The notes under the pieces were generated by a model, which was not told the origin of the DNA, ran no database searches, and saw only the letters and a list, made by a program, of their open reading frames with translations. DNA of 64,000 nucleotides. It comes from Mycolicibacterium pulveris. Lineage in GTDB: Bacteria; Actinomycetota; Actinomycetes; Mycobacteriales; Mycobacteriaceae. The stretch lies in NCBI RefSeq assembly GCF_010725725.1, contig NZ_AP022599.1, positions 62,001-126,000 of the forward strand, given 5' to 3'. Shown piece by piece: positions 34,589-43,615 of this stretch (positions are counted from its first letter, which is position 1; every line of letters begins with the position of its first letter). Both the position numbers and the translations under genes were made by a program.

Positions 34589-35275
34589 ATGGCCATCGAC
34601 GTGACAGTGTTGCGCGTTTTCACCGACCAGGACGGCAAGCACGGAAACCCGCTCGGTGTCGTCGACGCCAGCACTGTGGACCCGGGCGATCGGCAACGGA
34701 TCGCGACCCAATTGGGTTACAGCGAAACGGTGTTCGTCGATCGCCCGCAGCCGGGAACCAACACCGCACACGCCCGGATCTACACCCCTGCCGTCGAGTT
34801 GTCCTTTGCGGGGCATCCGACCGTCGGCGCCGCGTGGTGGCTGCGGGAGCAGGGCACGCCGGTGCACACGCTGCAGGTGCCGGCCGGCATCGTCCAGGTG
34901 GCCGACGAGGACGGGCTGACCTGTGTCAGCGCACGGTCGGAGTGGGCTCCGGAGTTCGCCATTCACGACCTCACCTCCGCCGAGGAGGTGCTCGCCGCCG
35001 ACCCCGCCGACTACCCCGACGACGTCAACCACTACCTGTGGGCATGGATCGACCGGGAGAAGGGGGTGGTGCGGTCGCGGATGTTCGCGACCGATCTAGG
35101 CGTGCCAGAGGACGAGGCCACCGGGTCCGCCGCGGTGCGCATGACCGACTACCTCAGCCGCGACCTGACCATCGTGCAGGGCAAGGGTTCGGAGATCTTC
35201 ACCCGGTGGAGCGCTGAGGGCTGGGTGCGCATATCCGGGCGCGTCGTCGACGACGGCGTCCGCCAGATCGACTGA
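34589..35275 (+). CDS. PhzF family isomerase-like protein
   Basis: The 228-residue protein has one half-to-full PhzF/DapF-like fold: [15 protein letters not shown], the catalytic Glu in [20 protein letters not shown] and [16 protein letters not shown]. It matches Rv2716 (228 aa). PhzF proteins isomerise small acids such as dihydrohydroxyanthranilate, but the true substrate here is unknown. In M. tuberculosis a nitrobindin gene (Rv2717c) follows; here nrdR comes directly, five bases past the stop, on the other strand. Confidence 0.88.
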   Translation: MAIDVTVLRVFTDQDGKHGNPLGVVDASTVDPGDRQRIATQLGYSETVFVDRPQPGTNTAHARIYTPAVELSFAGHPTVGAAWWLREQGTPVHTLQVPAGIVQVADEDGLTCVSARSEWAPEFAIHDLTSAEEVLAADPADYPDDVNHYLWAWIDREKGVVRSRMFATDLGVPEDEATGSAAVRMTDYLSRDLTIVQGKGSEIFTRWSAEGWVRISGRVVDDGVRQID

Positions 35276-35280
35276 AACCG

Positions 35281-35751
35281 TCAGCCGGCGGAGGGCTGCG
35301 GAGCCTTGCGAAGCGCGCGCAGCGCCTCGATCTCCCGCTCGAAGTCCTCCGCTGAACTGAACCCCCGGTAGACGGAGGCGAACCGCAGATACGCCACCTC
35401 GTCGAGTTCTCGCAGCGGGCCCAGGATGGCCAACCCGACGTCGTGGCTGGGCACCTCCGGTGACCCGGCCGCCCGCACGGTGTCCTCGACCTGCTGCGCG
35501 AGCAGGTTCAGCGCGTCATCGTCGACCTGTCGGCCCTGGCAGGCGCGCCGGACCCCGCTGATGACCTTTTCGCGGCTGAACGGCTCGGTGACGCCGCTGC
35601 GCTTGACCACCGCGAGCACGGCGGTCTCCACCGTGGTGAAGCGCCTGCCGCACTCCGGGCACGATCGGCGGCGCCGAATGGCCTGGCCTTCGTCGGTCTC
35701 GCGGGAATCGACCACACGCGAATCGGGATGACGACAGAACGGACAGTGCAT
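35281..35751 (-). CDS. nrdR: Transcriptional repressor NrdR
   Basis: The 156-residue repressor controls ribonucleotide reductase genes in response to dATP/ATP. A zinc ribbon ([18 protein letters not shown] and [12 protein letters not shown]) is followed by an ATP-cone domain ([37 protein letters not shown]). It matches Rv2718c (154 aa). The ATG at 35751 gives the zinc motif at the extreme N-terminus, the family norm. It lies convergent to the PhzF-like gene and 160 bases downstream of the chiZ stop on the same strand. Confidence 0.95.
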   Translation of the reverse strand: MHCPFCRHPDSRVVDSRETDEGQAIRRRRSCPECGRRFTTVETAVLAVVKRSGVTEPFSREKVISGVRRACQGRQVDDDALNLLAQQVEDTVRAAGSPEVPSHDVGLAILGPLRELDEVAYLRFASVYRGFSSAEDFEREIEALRALRKAPQPSAG

Positions 35752-35911
35752 CACCGCTCCTTCGCCACGCCAATACACGACTACCTGGGACGACTTTGAG
35801 GGTACCTGCGTCGTGCCCCGACAGCCCAGCATCGGGGTGATCTGGGCGTACCGCGTCGCGATATCGATGAACATCGGTGTGCTGCACGGCTTTTCCCCGG
35901 CCACGATGCCG

Positions 35912-36361
35912 TCAGCCGACCGGGGCGATGAGCGTCTGCCCGGCGTGCAGCGCGGCGGAGTCCAATTCGTTGAGTTCGCGGATCCGCTCCGCCACCGCCC
36001 CGACGGGCGCGTCGGGGGCGACCCGCTGGGCCACCTGGGTCAGCGTCTCCCCCGTGTGCACCTGGACCACGGCGAGCCGTTCCGGCACCGCGGCGGTGTT
36101 TCCGACCACGCCGCCGAACTGGGCGACCAGGCCCAGCCATACCGTGATGGCCGCCGCCACCAGGGAAAGAAGGACCGTGGTGGCCGGGGTGATCGGACGC
36201 CGCCGGTGCGGTGCCCGCGACATCACGACACCGGTGCCGCGGTATCTGATCCGCGCGCCGCCCGGACGTCGGGTCGCCGGCCCGCGCCGCGCACCGGACG
36301 GCCGGATCCCCGGCCTGACCACGGGTGACGCCTGAATCTTCGGGGTCTCGATGATCGTCAT
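35912..36361 (-). CDS. chiZ: LysM cell-wall hydrolase ChiZ
   Basis: The 149-residue protein has a basic cytoplasmic N-terminus, one membrane anchor at about 61-85 ([20 protein letters not shown]) and a C-terminal LysM domain ([19 protein letters not shown], ending [13 protein letters not shown]) for peptidoglycan binding. It corresponds to Rv2719c (ChiZ, 165 aa), a cell-division inhibitor made during the SOS response. Two SOS boxes in the shared region with lexA support damage induction. The ATG at 36361 gives the family start (MTIIETPK). Confidence 0.88.
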   Translation of the reverse strand: MTIIETPKIQASPVVRPGIRPSGARRGPATRRPGGARIRYRGTGVVMSRAPHRRRPITPATTVLLSLVAAAITVWLGLVAQFGGVVGNTAAVPERLAVVQVHTGETLTQVAQRVAPDAPVGAVAERIRELNELDSAALHAGQTLIAPVG

Positions 36362-36407
36362 CTTCCTGCCTTCCGGTCCGCTTTTTCGCTCCTGTGTTCG
36401 AAGATAG

Positions 36408-36423
36408 TCGATCACATGTTCGA
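36408..36423. promoter_or_regulatory. LexA SOS box, chiZ side
   Basis: TCGATCACATGTTCGA matches the mycobacterial SOS box TCGAAC-N4-GTTCGA except for one base. It lies 47 bases upstream of the chiZ start on the reverse strand. Confidence 0.8.
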
Positions 36424-36520
36424 TGAATAGAACGTGTGATCGAACTGTTGCAAAACACTATCGGGGCCCACCGACATCTCCCGGCGCCGGAACCGCCGCC
36501 GAGCCGAGCCGCGACACGCG

Positions 36521-36536
36521 TCGAACACATGTTTGA
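36521..36536. promoter_or_regulatory. LexA SOS box, lexA side
   Basis: TCGAACACATGTTTGA matches the SOS box with one change in the right arm. It lies 33 bases before the lexA ATG, as expected for autorepression. Confidence 0.85.
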
Positions 36537-36568
36537 TTAATCCCTGTCAGCGCGTTACATTCGGCGCC

Positions 36569-37270
36569 ATGGATTCCAGCAGCGATTCCCCGGGCGGGAC
36601 GGCAAGTACCGGCGGGCGCCGACACCCTGATACGGGTTTGACCGAGCGTCAGCGCACCATCCTCGAGGTCATCCGCGCATCGGTCACCAGCCGCGGGTAC
36701 CCCCCGAGCATCCGGGAGATCGGTGATGCGGTCGGCTTGACGTCGACGTCCTCGGTGGCCCACCAGCTGCGCACGCTGGAGCGCAAGGGCTACCTGCGCC
36801 GCGACCCCAACCGGCCCAGGGCGGTCGACGTACGCGGAGTCGACGACAACGTGACGTCCCCGGTCACCGATGTGGCAGGGTCCGACGCGCTACCGGAGCC
36901 GACGTTCGTTCCGGTGCTGGGCCGGATCGCGGCGGGCGGACCCATTTTGGCCGAGGAGGCCGTCGAGGATGTGTTCCCGCTGCCGCGCGAGCTCGTCGGC
37001 GAGGGATCGCTGTTCCTGCTCAAGGTCGTCGGTGAGTCGATGGTGGACGCGGCGATCTGCGACGGGGACTGGGTGGTGGTTCGTCAGCAGAACGTCGCCG
37101 AAAACGGGGATATCGTCGCGGCGATGATCGACGGCGAAGCGACGGTCAAGACGTTCAAGCGGACCGGCGGTCAGGTGTGGTTGATGCCGCACAATCCGGC
37201 GTTCGATCCGATTCCCGGCAACGAGGCGGCCGTGCTCGGCAAGGTCGTCACCGTGATTCGCAAGGTTTGA
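36569..37270 (+). CDS. lexA: SOS repressor LexA
   Basis: The 233-residue repressor controls the DNA-damage response and cleaves itself when RecA is active. It has the winged-helix domain ([20 protein letters not shown]), an Ala-Gly cleavage site in RIAAGGP near 120, catalytic Ser in GESMVDA near 155 and Lys in EATVKTF near 192. The ATG at 36569 lies just after the SOS box and TTACAT (a possible -10). It is divergent from chiZ, as in M. tuberculosis. Confidence 0.97.
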   Translation: MDSSSDSPGGTASTGGRRHPDTGLTERQRTILEVIRASVTSRGYPPSIREIGDAVGLTSTSSVAHQLRTLERKGYLRRDPNRPRAVDVRGVDDNVTSPVTDVAGSDALPEPTFVPVLGRIAAGGPILAEEAVEDVFPLPRELVGEGSLFLLKVVGESMVDAAICDGDWVVVRQQNVAENGDIVAAMIDGEATVKTFKRTGGQVWLMPHNPAFDPIPGNEAAVLGKVVTVIRKV

Positions 37271-37290
37271 CCGGAACGCTGCGCTCGACC

Positions 37291-39318
37291 CTAGTCGGCG
37301 CGCACGAATCCGTTCGCGCGGGCGAATTCCTCGGTGGTGAACCAGATTTCGGCCTGCGCCTCCTCGTAGTGTGTGCTGCCGGGCACCCAGTACCGGCCGG
37401 ACTTGGTGTCTGCCTTGATCGGATAGCCCTCCGGGGCCTCACCGGAGCTGTCGAGCGATAGCCGAAACGCCGGCTGCGCAGGCTCGGGTTCGTCGGGCTC
37501 GATGCGCGCGTGCCTGCCGGTGTCGGTCAACGCGCTGCGTTCGACCTCGGTGGCGGTGGGCACCCGGGTCGGCGCGGTGTCAACATCGTCGGGGTCTTCC
37601 TCGTCCAGCTCTGCCACCGGCTGTTCGTCCTGTTCGATGTCGGCCTCGCCCTCGGCTGCGGCGTCGATGTCATCGGCCGGCGGCGCTTCCCACGGGCTCG
37701 ATACCGGCTCGGGACTGGTCGCTTGCTCGGTTGTCGAGGACAGCGGGCCGATTCCCTCACGCGCGTAACGGTCCCCGAACAGGGCCGCGTCGTAGTCGTC
37801 GCCGAACACCCCGGGCTCCGGGGCGCCCGGGCCGGCGCCGAACGCGGGCGCCGCGTTCTCCTCGGCGCCGATCCGGTCCTCGTCGTCGTAGCGGCCGTCC
37901 TCGTAGCGGCCATCCTCGTACCGGCCGTCGTCGTGAACGCCGCCGTCCTCGAACCCGTCATGGCCCGGTGCGCGGCCGCGGCGAGTGCGCATCGCCGCGA
38001 AGGCCACCAAGCCGATCAGGATCAGTGCGGGCACGATGGCGAGCAGCCACCACCAGCTCCACTGAAGACCCTTGCCGTCGTCACCGTCGGCGCCCTGCGC
38101 TCCAGGCGAGGCGGGCGCGTCCTGACCCGGCACCTCCAGGCCGGCCAGCTCCGAGGCCAGGTTGGCCGGGTCGGTCTTGAAGGTGTTCGCCGACCGGTCC
38201 CAGGAGATGACGCCGCCGCTGAACCGCTGGGTGACGACGTCGCCCTTCTCGGTCTGATCGGTCATGGGCGCCCCGAGCGGTCCCTCCGCGGCGTCGAGTT
38301 TGTCCCACGCCGCGTTCATCGCGCCGCGCACGATCACCGCGCCGTAGTCCGGCGTCCAGAAGATGACCGGCTTGTCCTCGGCGGCGAACGTGCTCATCCG
38401 GCTGTTGGTGATGCCGCCGTCCACCTCACCGGTGACCGGGAAGCCGAGATCGCCCTCGGGTCCCCCGACGCTCTCGTATTTGTCGAGCACCTGACCGGTG
38501 AGCACGTTGGCGCCGGTGTCCGGGGAGTAGAAGATCTTTCCGCCGGCGAAGTTCTGGCCGAGCCCGTCGGCCCCGATCGAGTACGGAGGGCCTTCCGCGG
38601 CGCCGAGCGGTCCCATCGTTCCGCCCGCCGCGCGCCTCGCCGCGTTGATGGCCGCGACCGGGTCATCGGGGACCTCCAGGCCCTGCAATTGGCCGGCCAG
38701 TTCCGGAGGCACGGTGGTGAACGTCTTGGTCTTCGTGTCGTAGGACAGCTCTCCGCCGGTGAAGCGCTGGCTGACGACGCTGCCCTGATACCGCTCGTCC
38801 TCGGCAGGCACCCCGAGCGCCCCCGACGATCCACCGAGCTGGTCCCACGCCGCGTTGATCGGCCCACGGACGACTCGGGCGCCGGTGTCGGGGGTCCAGA
38901 AGATCACCGGGTTGTCGCTGGCGCTGAACGTGGAGTTGCGGCTGCCGGGTGCGCGCCCCGGACCTTCGTCGATGGTGGGGAACCCCAGGTCGCTGTCGGC
39001 CGGCCCGCCCAGCGACTCGTACTTCTCCAGAATCGCGCCCTGCATGAAATGCGCCCCGGTATCCGGGGTGAAGAACATCTTGCCGCCGGCGAAGTCCTGG
39101 GCGAAGCCGTCGCCGACGGCGTATACCTCACCTTGCCTCGGCCCGAGCGCACCGCCGTCGCCGCCGGTGGCCTCCCATGCCGCGGTGATCGCGTTGTTGG
39201 CTTCCACCTCTGGCTGGGCCACCGCGACCGGGGCCGTCAGCACCATCGCCGTCATCGACAACAGCCCGACGATCAAGGAGCCGATCCGTCTCTTACCCCG
39301 GGTCCCGTGCCCGCTCAT
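37291..39318 (-). CDS. LGFP-repeat membrane protein (Rv2721c type)
   Basis: The 675-residue protein has a signal peptide (SLIVGLLSMTAMVLTAPVAV), about six LGFP-type repeats (DLGFPTIDEG, ALGVPAEDE, PLGAAEGPP, DLGFPVTGE, PLGAPMTDQ) to residue 400, one membrane helix at about 424-446 (WWWLLAIVPALILIGLVAF), then a low-complexity cytoplasmic tail with repeated YEDGR units and a C-terminal domain (YPIKADTKSGRYWVPGS, AEIWFTTEEFARANGF) seen at the ends of other actinobacterial proteins. LGFP repeats anchor proteins to the mycolic-acid cell wall. An AGGAT box precedes the ATG at 39318. Confidence 0.83.
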   Translation of the reverse strand: MSGHGTRGKRRIGSLIVGLLSMTAMVLTAPVAVAQPEVEANNAITAAWEATGGDGGALGPRQGEVYAVGDGFAQDFAGGKMFFTPDTGAHFMQGAILEKYESLGGPADSDLGFPTIDEGPGRAPGSRNSTFSASDNPVIFWTPDTGARVVRGPINAAWDQLGGSSGALGVPAEDERYQGSVVSQRFTGGELSYDTKTKTFTTVPPELAGQLQGLEVPDDPVAAINAARRAAGGTMGPLGAAEGPPYSIGADGLGQNFAGGKIFYSPDTGANVLTGQVLDKYESVGGPEGDLGFPVTGEVDGGITNSRMSTFAAEDKPVIFWTPDYGAVIVRGAMNAAWDKLDAAEGPLGAPMTDQTEKGDVVTQRFSGGVISWDRSANTFKTDPANLASELAGLEVPGQDAPASPGAQGADGDDGKGLQWSWWWLLAIVPALILIGLVAFAAMRTRRGRAPGHDGFEDGGVHDDGRYEDGRYEDGRYDDEDRIGAEENAAPAFGAGPGAPEPGVFGDDYDAALFGDRYAREGIGPLSSTTEQATSPEPVSSPWEAPPADDIDAAAEGEADIEQDEQPVAELDEEDPDDVDTAPTRVPTATEVERSALTDTGRHARIEPDEPEPAQPAFRLSLDSSGEAPEGYPIKADTKSGRYWVPGSTHYEEAQAEIWFTTEEFARANGFVRAD

Positions 39319-39540
39319 CCGATCCTCCCGCGGTCGGCGCGTAATTCTTGATTCGGACCGCGCCGTCAATTGGCGTCAACAACCAAGAAACAAGCTGACC
39401 TTCGAGAGAAAATACCTGCCGACACGCGAAAGTTCCGAACACCCCGCCCGCCGTGTCCGATTGGAGATCATCGAAAAATCACCCGCACAGAGCGATAAGC
39501 ACAGCTATCCACCGAGGCCACAGCCCCGATTCGGCGTCAA

Positions 39541-40701
39541 TTACACGCCAAGGCTGCGACCGATGATTTCCTTCATGATCTCGGTCGTGCCGCCGTAAAT
39601 GGTCTGCACCCGAGAGTCCAGATACGCGCGAGCAACCGGGTATTCCCGCATATAACCGTAACCGCCGTGCAATTGCAGACACCGGTCGACCAAATACACC
39701 TGCTTCTCAGTCGAATACCATTTCGCCATTGCGGCCTGCTCGGCAGTGAGCTTGCCGGACAAGTGAAGTCGGACGAACTCGTCGACCATGATCCGCACCG
39801 CCGTGGCTTCGGTCGCAAGCTCCGCGAGAAGGAACCTGCTGTTTTGGTGGCTGCCGATCGGGCGGCCGAATGCCTTGCGCTCCTTGGCATATTGCAGGGT
39901 GAGCTCCAGCGTCGACTCCATTGCCGTAGCGGCCATCACCGCGATGCCGATGCGCTCCTGCGGCAGGTTCTGCATCAGGTAGATGAAGCCTTGGCCCTCC
40001 TCACCGAGCAGGTTTTCCACCGGCACCCTGACGTCGGTGAACGACAATTCCGCGGTGTCCTGAGCGTCCAGCCCGATTTTGTCGAGTTTGCGGCCGCGCT
40101 CGAATCCCGCCATGCCGCGTTCAACGACCAGCAACGAGAATCCCTGGGCGCCCTTTTCCGGATCGGTGCACGCGGCCACGATCACCATGTCGGCGTTGAT
40201 GCCGTTGGTGATGAACGTCTTGGCGCCGTTGAGGACGTAGTGGTCACCGTCTCTGACGGCGCGGGTCTTGATGCCCTGCAGGTCACTGCCGGTGCCCGGC
40301 TCGGTCATCGCGATCGCTGTGATGATCTCGCCGGTGCAGAACTGCGGTAGCCATCGCCGCTTCTGCTCCTCGTTGGCCAGGTTGATCAGGTACGGGGCCA
40401 CCACGTCGTTGTGCAGGCCGAAACCCAGACCGCTGTAGCCGCCGGCGGTGGTCTCCTCGACGACCACCATGTTGTAGCGGTAGTCGGGGTTGCCGCCGCC
40501 CCCGTACTCCTCGGGCACCGCCATGCCGAGGAAGCCCTGTTTGCCGGCCTCCAACCAGACGTCGCGGTCGACGATCTTGTCCTTCTCCCACTGCTCGTGA
40601 TGCGGTGCGACGTGGCGCTCCAGAAACGCTCGGTACGACTCGCGGAACAGTTCGTGTTCGGCATCGAAGAGGGTTCGTTCGTATTGGACGACGCCGGCCA
40701 T
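39541..40701 (-). CDS. fadE20: Acyl-CoA dehydrogenase FadE20
   Basis: The 386-residue flavoenzyme oxidises acyl-CoA to enoyl-CoA. FAD- and substrate-binding motifs are ITAIAMTEPGTGSDLQGI, KTFITNGINADMVIV and QYAKERKAFGRPIG. The C-terminal segment reads IYGGTTEIMKEIIGRSL: the position that holds the catalytic Glu in medium-chain enzymes is Gly, so the base is probably the Glu in AMESTLELTLQ, as in long-chain and isovaleryl enzymes. It matches Rv2724c. It follows the LGFP gene on the same strand; the TerC gene (Rv2723) found between them in M. tuberculosis is absent. Confidence 0.92.
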   Translation of the reverse strand: MAGVVQYERTLFDAEHELFRESYRAFLERHVAPHHEQWEKDKIVDRDVWLEAGKQGFLGMAVPEEYGGGGNPDYRYNMVVVEETTAGGYSGLGFGLHNDVVAPYLINLANEEQKRRWLPQFCTGEIITAIAMTEPGTGSDLQGIKTRAVRDGDHYVLNGAKTFITNGINADMVIVAACTDPEKGAQGFSLLVVERGMAGFERGRKLDKIGLDAQDTAELSFTDVRVPVENLLGEEGQGFIYLMQNLPQERIGIAVMAATAMESTLELTLQYAKERKAFGRPIGSHQNSRFLLAELATEATAVRIMVDEFVRLHLSGKLTAEQAAMAKWYSTEKQVYLVDRCLQLHGGYGYMREYPVARAYLDSRVQTIYGGTTEIMKEIIGRSLGV

Positions 40702-40891
40702 GGGACACCTCCGAACGGCAATTTCTACGACGTCAATCTACCCCGCCCAACCGGATGGTTGGGCGTAAACGAGGCGGCCGCGCGTCTCCGAGCCGCCGAA
40801 ATCTGCACCAGGGCTGTGCGTCGCGACGGTCCGCGACCCTGTCGCAGAAATCGGCGAGCGCACCCCGGGCGACGTGACCTCGCACACTCCG

Positions 40892-40918
40892 GGTTTAGCA
40901 AACCCCCCGAAACGGGAA
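40892..40918 (+). promoter_or_regulatory. SigF-like promoter upstream of csbD-like gene
   Basis: GGTTT (40892-40896) and GGGAA (40914-40918) are spaced by 17 bases, close to the SigF consensus GGTTT-N15-17-GGGTA. It includes a small GGGTTT/AAACCC inverted repeat. CsbD-type stress genes are commonly SigF-controlled. Confidence 0.45.
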
Positions 40919-40956
40919 ACAAGGCGTCACACCGAAGCCCACCGGGAGGAAACAGA

Positions 40957-41199
40957 ATGTCGGAGAAGAACAACAGCGGACCCGAGGAAGCCATCAAAGG
41001 CGTCGTGGAAGGCGTCAAGGGCAAGGCCAAAGAGGTCGCGGGGGCCGTCGCCGGCCGCGACGATCTGTACCGCGAAGGCCAGGCACAGCAGGACAAGGCC
41101 GACGCTCAGCGCAACGCCGCGCAGAAGGAAGCCGAAGCCGAAAGTGCGCGCGCCGCAGCCAAGACCGCTGAGAAGCGCCAAGAGGCCGAGCAGCGGTAG
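40957..41199 (+). CDS. CsbD family stress protein
   Basis: The 80-residue protein (MSEKNNSGPEEAIKGVVEGV...) has the CsbD helix pattern GKAKEVAGAVAGRDDLYREG followed by an Ala/Glu/Lys-rich helical tail (AQRNAAQKEAEAESARAAAK). A strong GGGAGGA box lies eight bases before the ATG. CsbD-family genes belong to general stress regulons; their molecular role is unknown. A SigF-like promoter lies upstream and a long hairpin terminator just downstream. It is not part of the M. tuberculosis order at this position. Confidence 0.82.
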   Translation: MSEKNNSGPEEAIKGVVEGVKGKAKEVAGAVAGRDDLYREGQAQQDKADAQRNAAQKEAEAESARAAAKTAEKRQEAEQR

Positions 41200-41215
41200 C
41201 GACCAAACCCGAAAA

Positions 41216-41262
41216 CAAGAGAAGGGACGCGCGGGGCCGTCAGCCCCTCGCGTCCCTTTCTT
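41216..41262. terminator. Long hairpin terminator, csbD-like / hflX
   Basis: CAAGAGAAGGGACGCGCGGG and CCCTCGCGTCCCTTTCTTG form an almost perfect stem of about 20 bases with a short loop and flanking T-rich ends. It lies between the convergent csbD-like and hflX genes and can serve both. Confidence 0.9.
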
Positions 41263-41277
41263 GTGCGTATGCCGTCG

Positions 41278-42693
41278 TCAGACGGTGGCGTACTCGCGCA
41301 GGCTCGCCGCCAACGAGATCGGCACGCGTGCCTTGATTCTCGTGCCGACCGCGGTGTGCTCGGTGGTGTCGATCCGACCGTCGGCGTGCACCTTGTTCAC
41401 GAGATCGCCTCGGTCATAAGGAATTGTCACGTCCACCGCGGTGTCGGTCGGAACGATGAGCTCGGCCATCCGCTGCTGCAGCCGGTCCAGCCCGTCACCG
41501 GTGTGCGCGGAGACGAACACCGCATCCGGAAGCGCGCGCCGCAGCTGGGCGAGCGCCAGATCGCTGGCGATGTCAATCTTGTTGACCACCAACAGCTCCG
41601 GTGCCGACTTTCCGTTGCGCTCGGCGATCACCTCGTTGACCACCTCGCGCACGGCGTTGATCTGGGCCAACGGGTTGACATCGGAGCCGTCGACGACGTG
41701 CACCAGCAGGTCGGCGTCCACCACCTCCTCGAGCGTGGAGCGGAAGGCCTCCACCAACTGGGTCGGCAGATGCCGCACGAACCCCACGGTGTCGGTCAGC
41801 ACGAACGGGCGACCGTCGGCGAATTCGCCACGGCGCGTTGTCGGTTCGAGTGTGGCGAACAACGCGTCCTCGACCAGCACACCCGCGCCGGTCAGCGCGT
41901 TGAGCAGGCTGGACTTACCCGCGTTCGTGTAGCCGACGATCGCGATCGAGGGAACCTCGCTGCGTAGGCGACCGCTGCGCTGGGTGTCTCGGACCTTCTT
42001 CATGTCCTTGATGTCGCGTCGCAGCTTGGCCATCCGCTCCCGGATGCGGCGGCGGTCGGTTTCGATCTTCGTCTCACCGGGACCACGCAGACCCACGCCG
42101 CCACCGGCACCGCCCGCGCGACCGCCGGCCTGTCGTGACATCGACTCACCCCAGCCACGCAGCCGCGGCAGCATGTACTCCATCTGCGCGAGCGAGACCT
42201 GGGCCTTGCCCTCGCGGCTGGTGGCGTGCTGGGCGAAGATGTCCAAGATCAGCGCGGTGCGGTCGATCACCTTGACCTTGACCGCCTTCTCCAGCGCGGT
42301 GAGCTGCGCGGGACTGAGCTCACCGTCGCAGATGACGGTGTCGGCTCCGGTGGCCAGCACCACTTCGCGCAGCTCCTGCGCCTTGCCGGAGCCGATATAG
42401 GTCGCGGGGTCGGGCTTGTCGCGGCGCTGAATCAGCCCCTCGAGCACCTCGGAGCCGGCGGTCTCGGCGAGCGCCGCCAGTTCGGCGAGGCTGGCTTCGG
42501 CATCGGCCGCGCTGCCTTCGGTCCACACGCCGACCAGCACGACGCGTTCCAGCCGCAGCTGCCGGTACTCGACCTCGGAGACGTCGGCCAGTTCGGTCGA
42601 CAGACCGGCCACGCGGCGCAACGCCGAGCGGTCTTCGAGCGCCAGCTCACCCGTGCTGGGGGTGTCGTTGGTGGGAAATTCGGGATACGTCAT
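41278..42693 (-). CDS. hflX: Ribosome-splitting GTPase HflX
   Basis: The 471-residue GTPase binds the 50S subunit and splits stalled ribosomes; in mycobacteria it contributes to macrolide tolerance. The N-terminal HflX domain contains QRRDKPDPATYIGSGKAQEL, followed by a Gly-rich linker (RQAGGRAGGAGGGVGLRGPG). The G domain has G1 GYTNAGKSSLLN, G3 DTVGFVRHLP, G4 NKID and G5 SAHTGDG. The ATG at 42693 (MTYPEFPTND) is preferred; ATGs at 42729 and 42738 would add up to 15 residues. It is last in the eamA-miaA-dapF-hflX run. Confidence 0.94.
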   Translation of the reverse strand: MTYPEFPTNDTPSTGELALEDRSALRRVAGLSTELADVSEVEYRQLRLERVVLVGVWTEGSAADAEASLAELAALAETAGSEVLEGLIQRRDKPDPATYIGSGKAQELREVVLATGADTVICDGELSPAQLTALEKAVKVKVIDRTALILDIFAQHATSREGKAQVSLAQMEYMLPRLRGWGESMSRQAGGRAGGAGGGVGLRGPGETKIETDRRRIRERMAKLRRDIKDMKKVRDTQRSGRLRSEVPSIAIVGYTNAGKSSLLNALTGAGVLVEDALFATLEPTTRRGEFADGRPFVLTDTVGFVRHLPTQLVEAFRSTLEEVVDADLLVHVVDGSDVNPLAQINAVREVVNEVIAERNGKSAPELLVVNKIDIASDLALAQLRRALPDAVFVSAHTGDGLDRLQQRMAELIVPTDTAVDVTIPYDRGDLVNKVHADGRIDTTEHTAVGTRIKARVPISLAASLREYATV

Positions 42694-42738
42694 AGGCGAA
42701 TCAAGGTTCGCACGGAGATCACTTTTCATGCACCTCAA

Positions 42739-43611
42739 TTAACGTTGCGACGCGCGCCACCATTCCCCCGATATCTCGCCGTGGGCCACCAGAACCGACG
42801 GCCCGCGCAGGTAGCTGCTGGTGTCGGTGACGGTGACGGTCACCTCGCCGCCCGGAATGCGCACACGCAGCGTCCCGGTGGTGGCGCCGGCGGACGCCAG
42901 CGCGGCGACGGCCGCCGCGACGGTGCCGGTGCCGCAGGACCGGGTTTCGCCGACGCCGCGTTCATGCACGCGCATCGCGACCACCCCGTCGACCGGTGCG
43001 GTCAACACCTCGACGTTCACCCCTTCGGGAAACTGCGCGCGGTCGAAGGACACCGGCGCGGCGACGTCGAGCGCCTCCAACTCGTCGAGGGTCAGGTCGG
43101 GATCCACGCATGCCAGGTGGGGGTTGCCCACGTCGATCGCCAGGCCCGCGAAAGGACGGCCGCCGACGATCGCCTCCCCGGTGCCGAAGTGGTTGGCCTT
43201 GCCCATTTCCACGGTGACGTCCGCGGTGGTGCGGTTCCACTCGTGTAACACCACGGGACGGGGCCCGGCCAGCGAGCCGACGGTGAATTCGTCGTGGGTC
43301 TCCAGCCCGCTGGCGCGCAGGAAGTGGGCGAACACCCGTACCCCGTTGCCGCACATCTGCGCGATCGAGCCGTCGGCGTTGCGGTAGTCCATGTACCAGT
43401 CGCCGGCGTCGACGCCCTCGGGCAACCGGTCGAGCACGCCCGCGCGCTCGGCGGCGCCCGCCCTGGTGATTCGCAGCACGCCGTCGGCTCCGAGGCCTCG
43501 GCGGCGGTCGCACAGCGCCGTCACCCCAGCCGGTGTCAGCACCAGCTCGGCGTCGGGGTCTTCCAGCAGCACGAAGTCGTTTTGTGTGCCGTGCCCCTTG
43601 GCGAACCTCAC
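42739..43611 (-). CDS. dapF: Diaminopimelate epimerase
   Basis: The 290-residue enzyme converts LL- to meso-diaminopimelate for lysine and peptidoglycan synthesis. Both active-site Cys are present, in [11 protein letters not shown] and [11 protein letters not shown]. The two-lobed fold begins with [14 protein letters not shown]. It matches Rv2726c (289 aa). The start at 43611 lies four bases past the miaA stop and the stop lies just upstream of hflX, so the genes form an operon. Confidence 0.96.
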   Translation of the reverse strand: MRFAKGHGTQNDFVLLEDPDAELVLTPAGVTALCDRRRGLGADGVLRITRAGAAERAGVLDRLPEGVDAGDWYMDYRNADGSIAQMCGNGVRVFAHFLRASGLETHDEFTVGSLAGPRPVVLHEWNRTTADVTVEMGKANHFGTGEAIVGGRPFAGLAIDVGNPHLACVDPDLTLDELEALDVAAPVSFDRAQFPEGVNVEVLTAPVDGVVAMRVHERGVGETRSCGTGTVAAAVAALASAGATTGTLRVRIPGGEVTVTVTDTSSYLRGPSVLVAHGEISGEWWRASQR

Positions 43612-43615
43612 CAGC

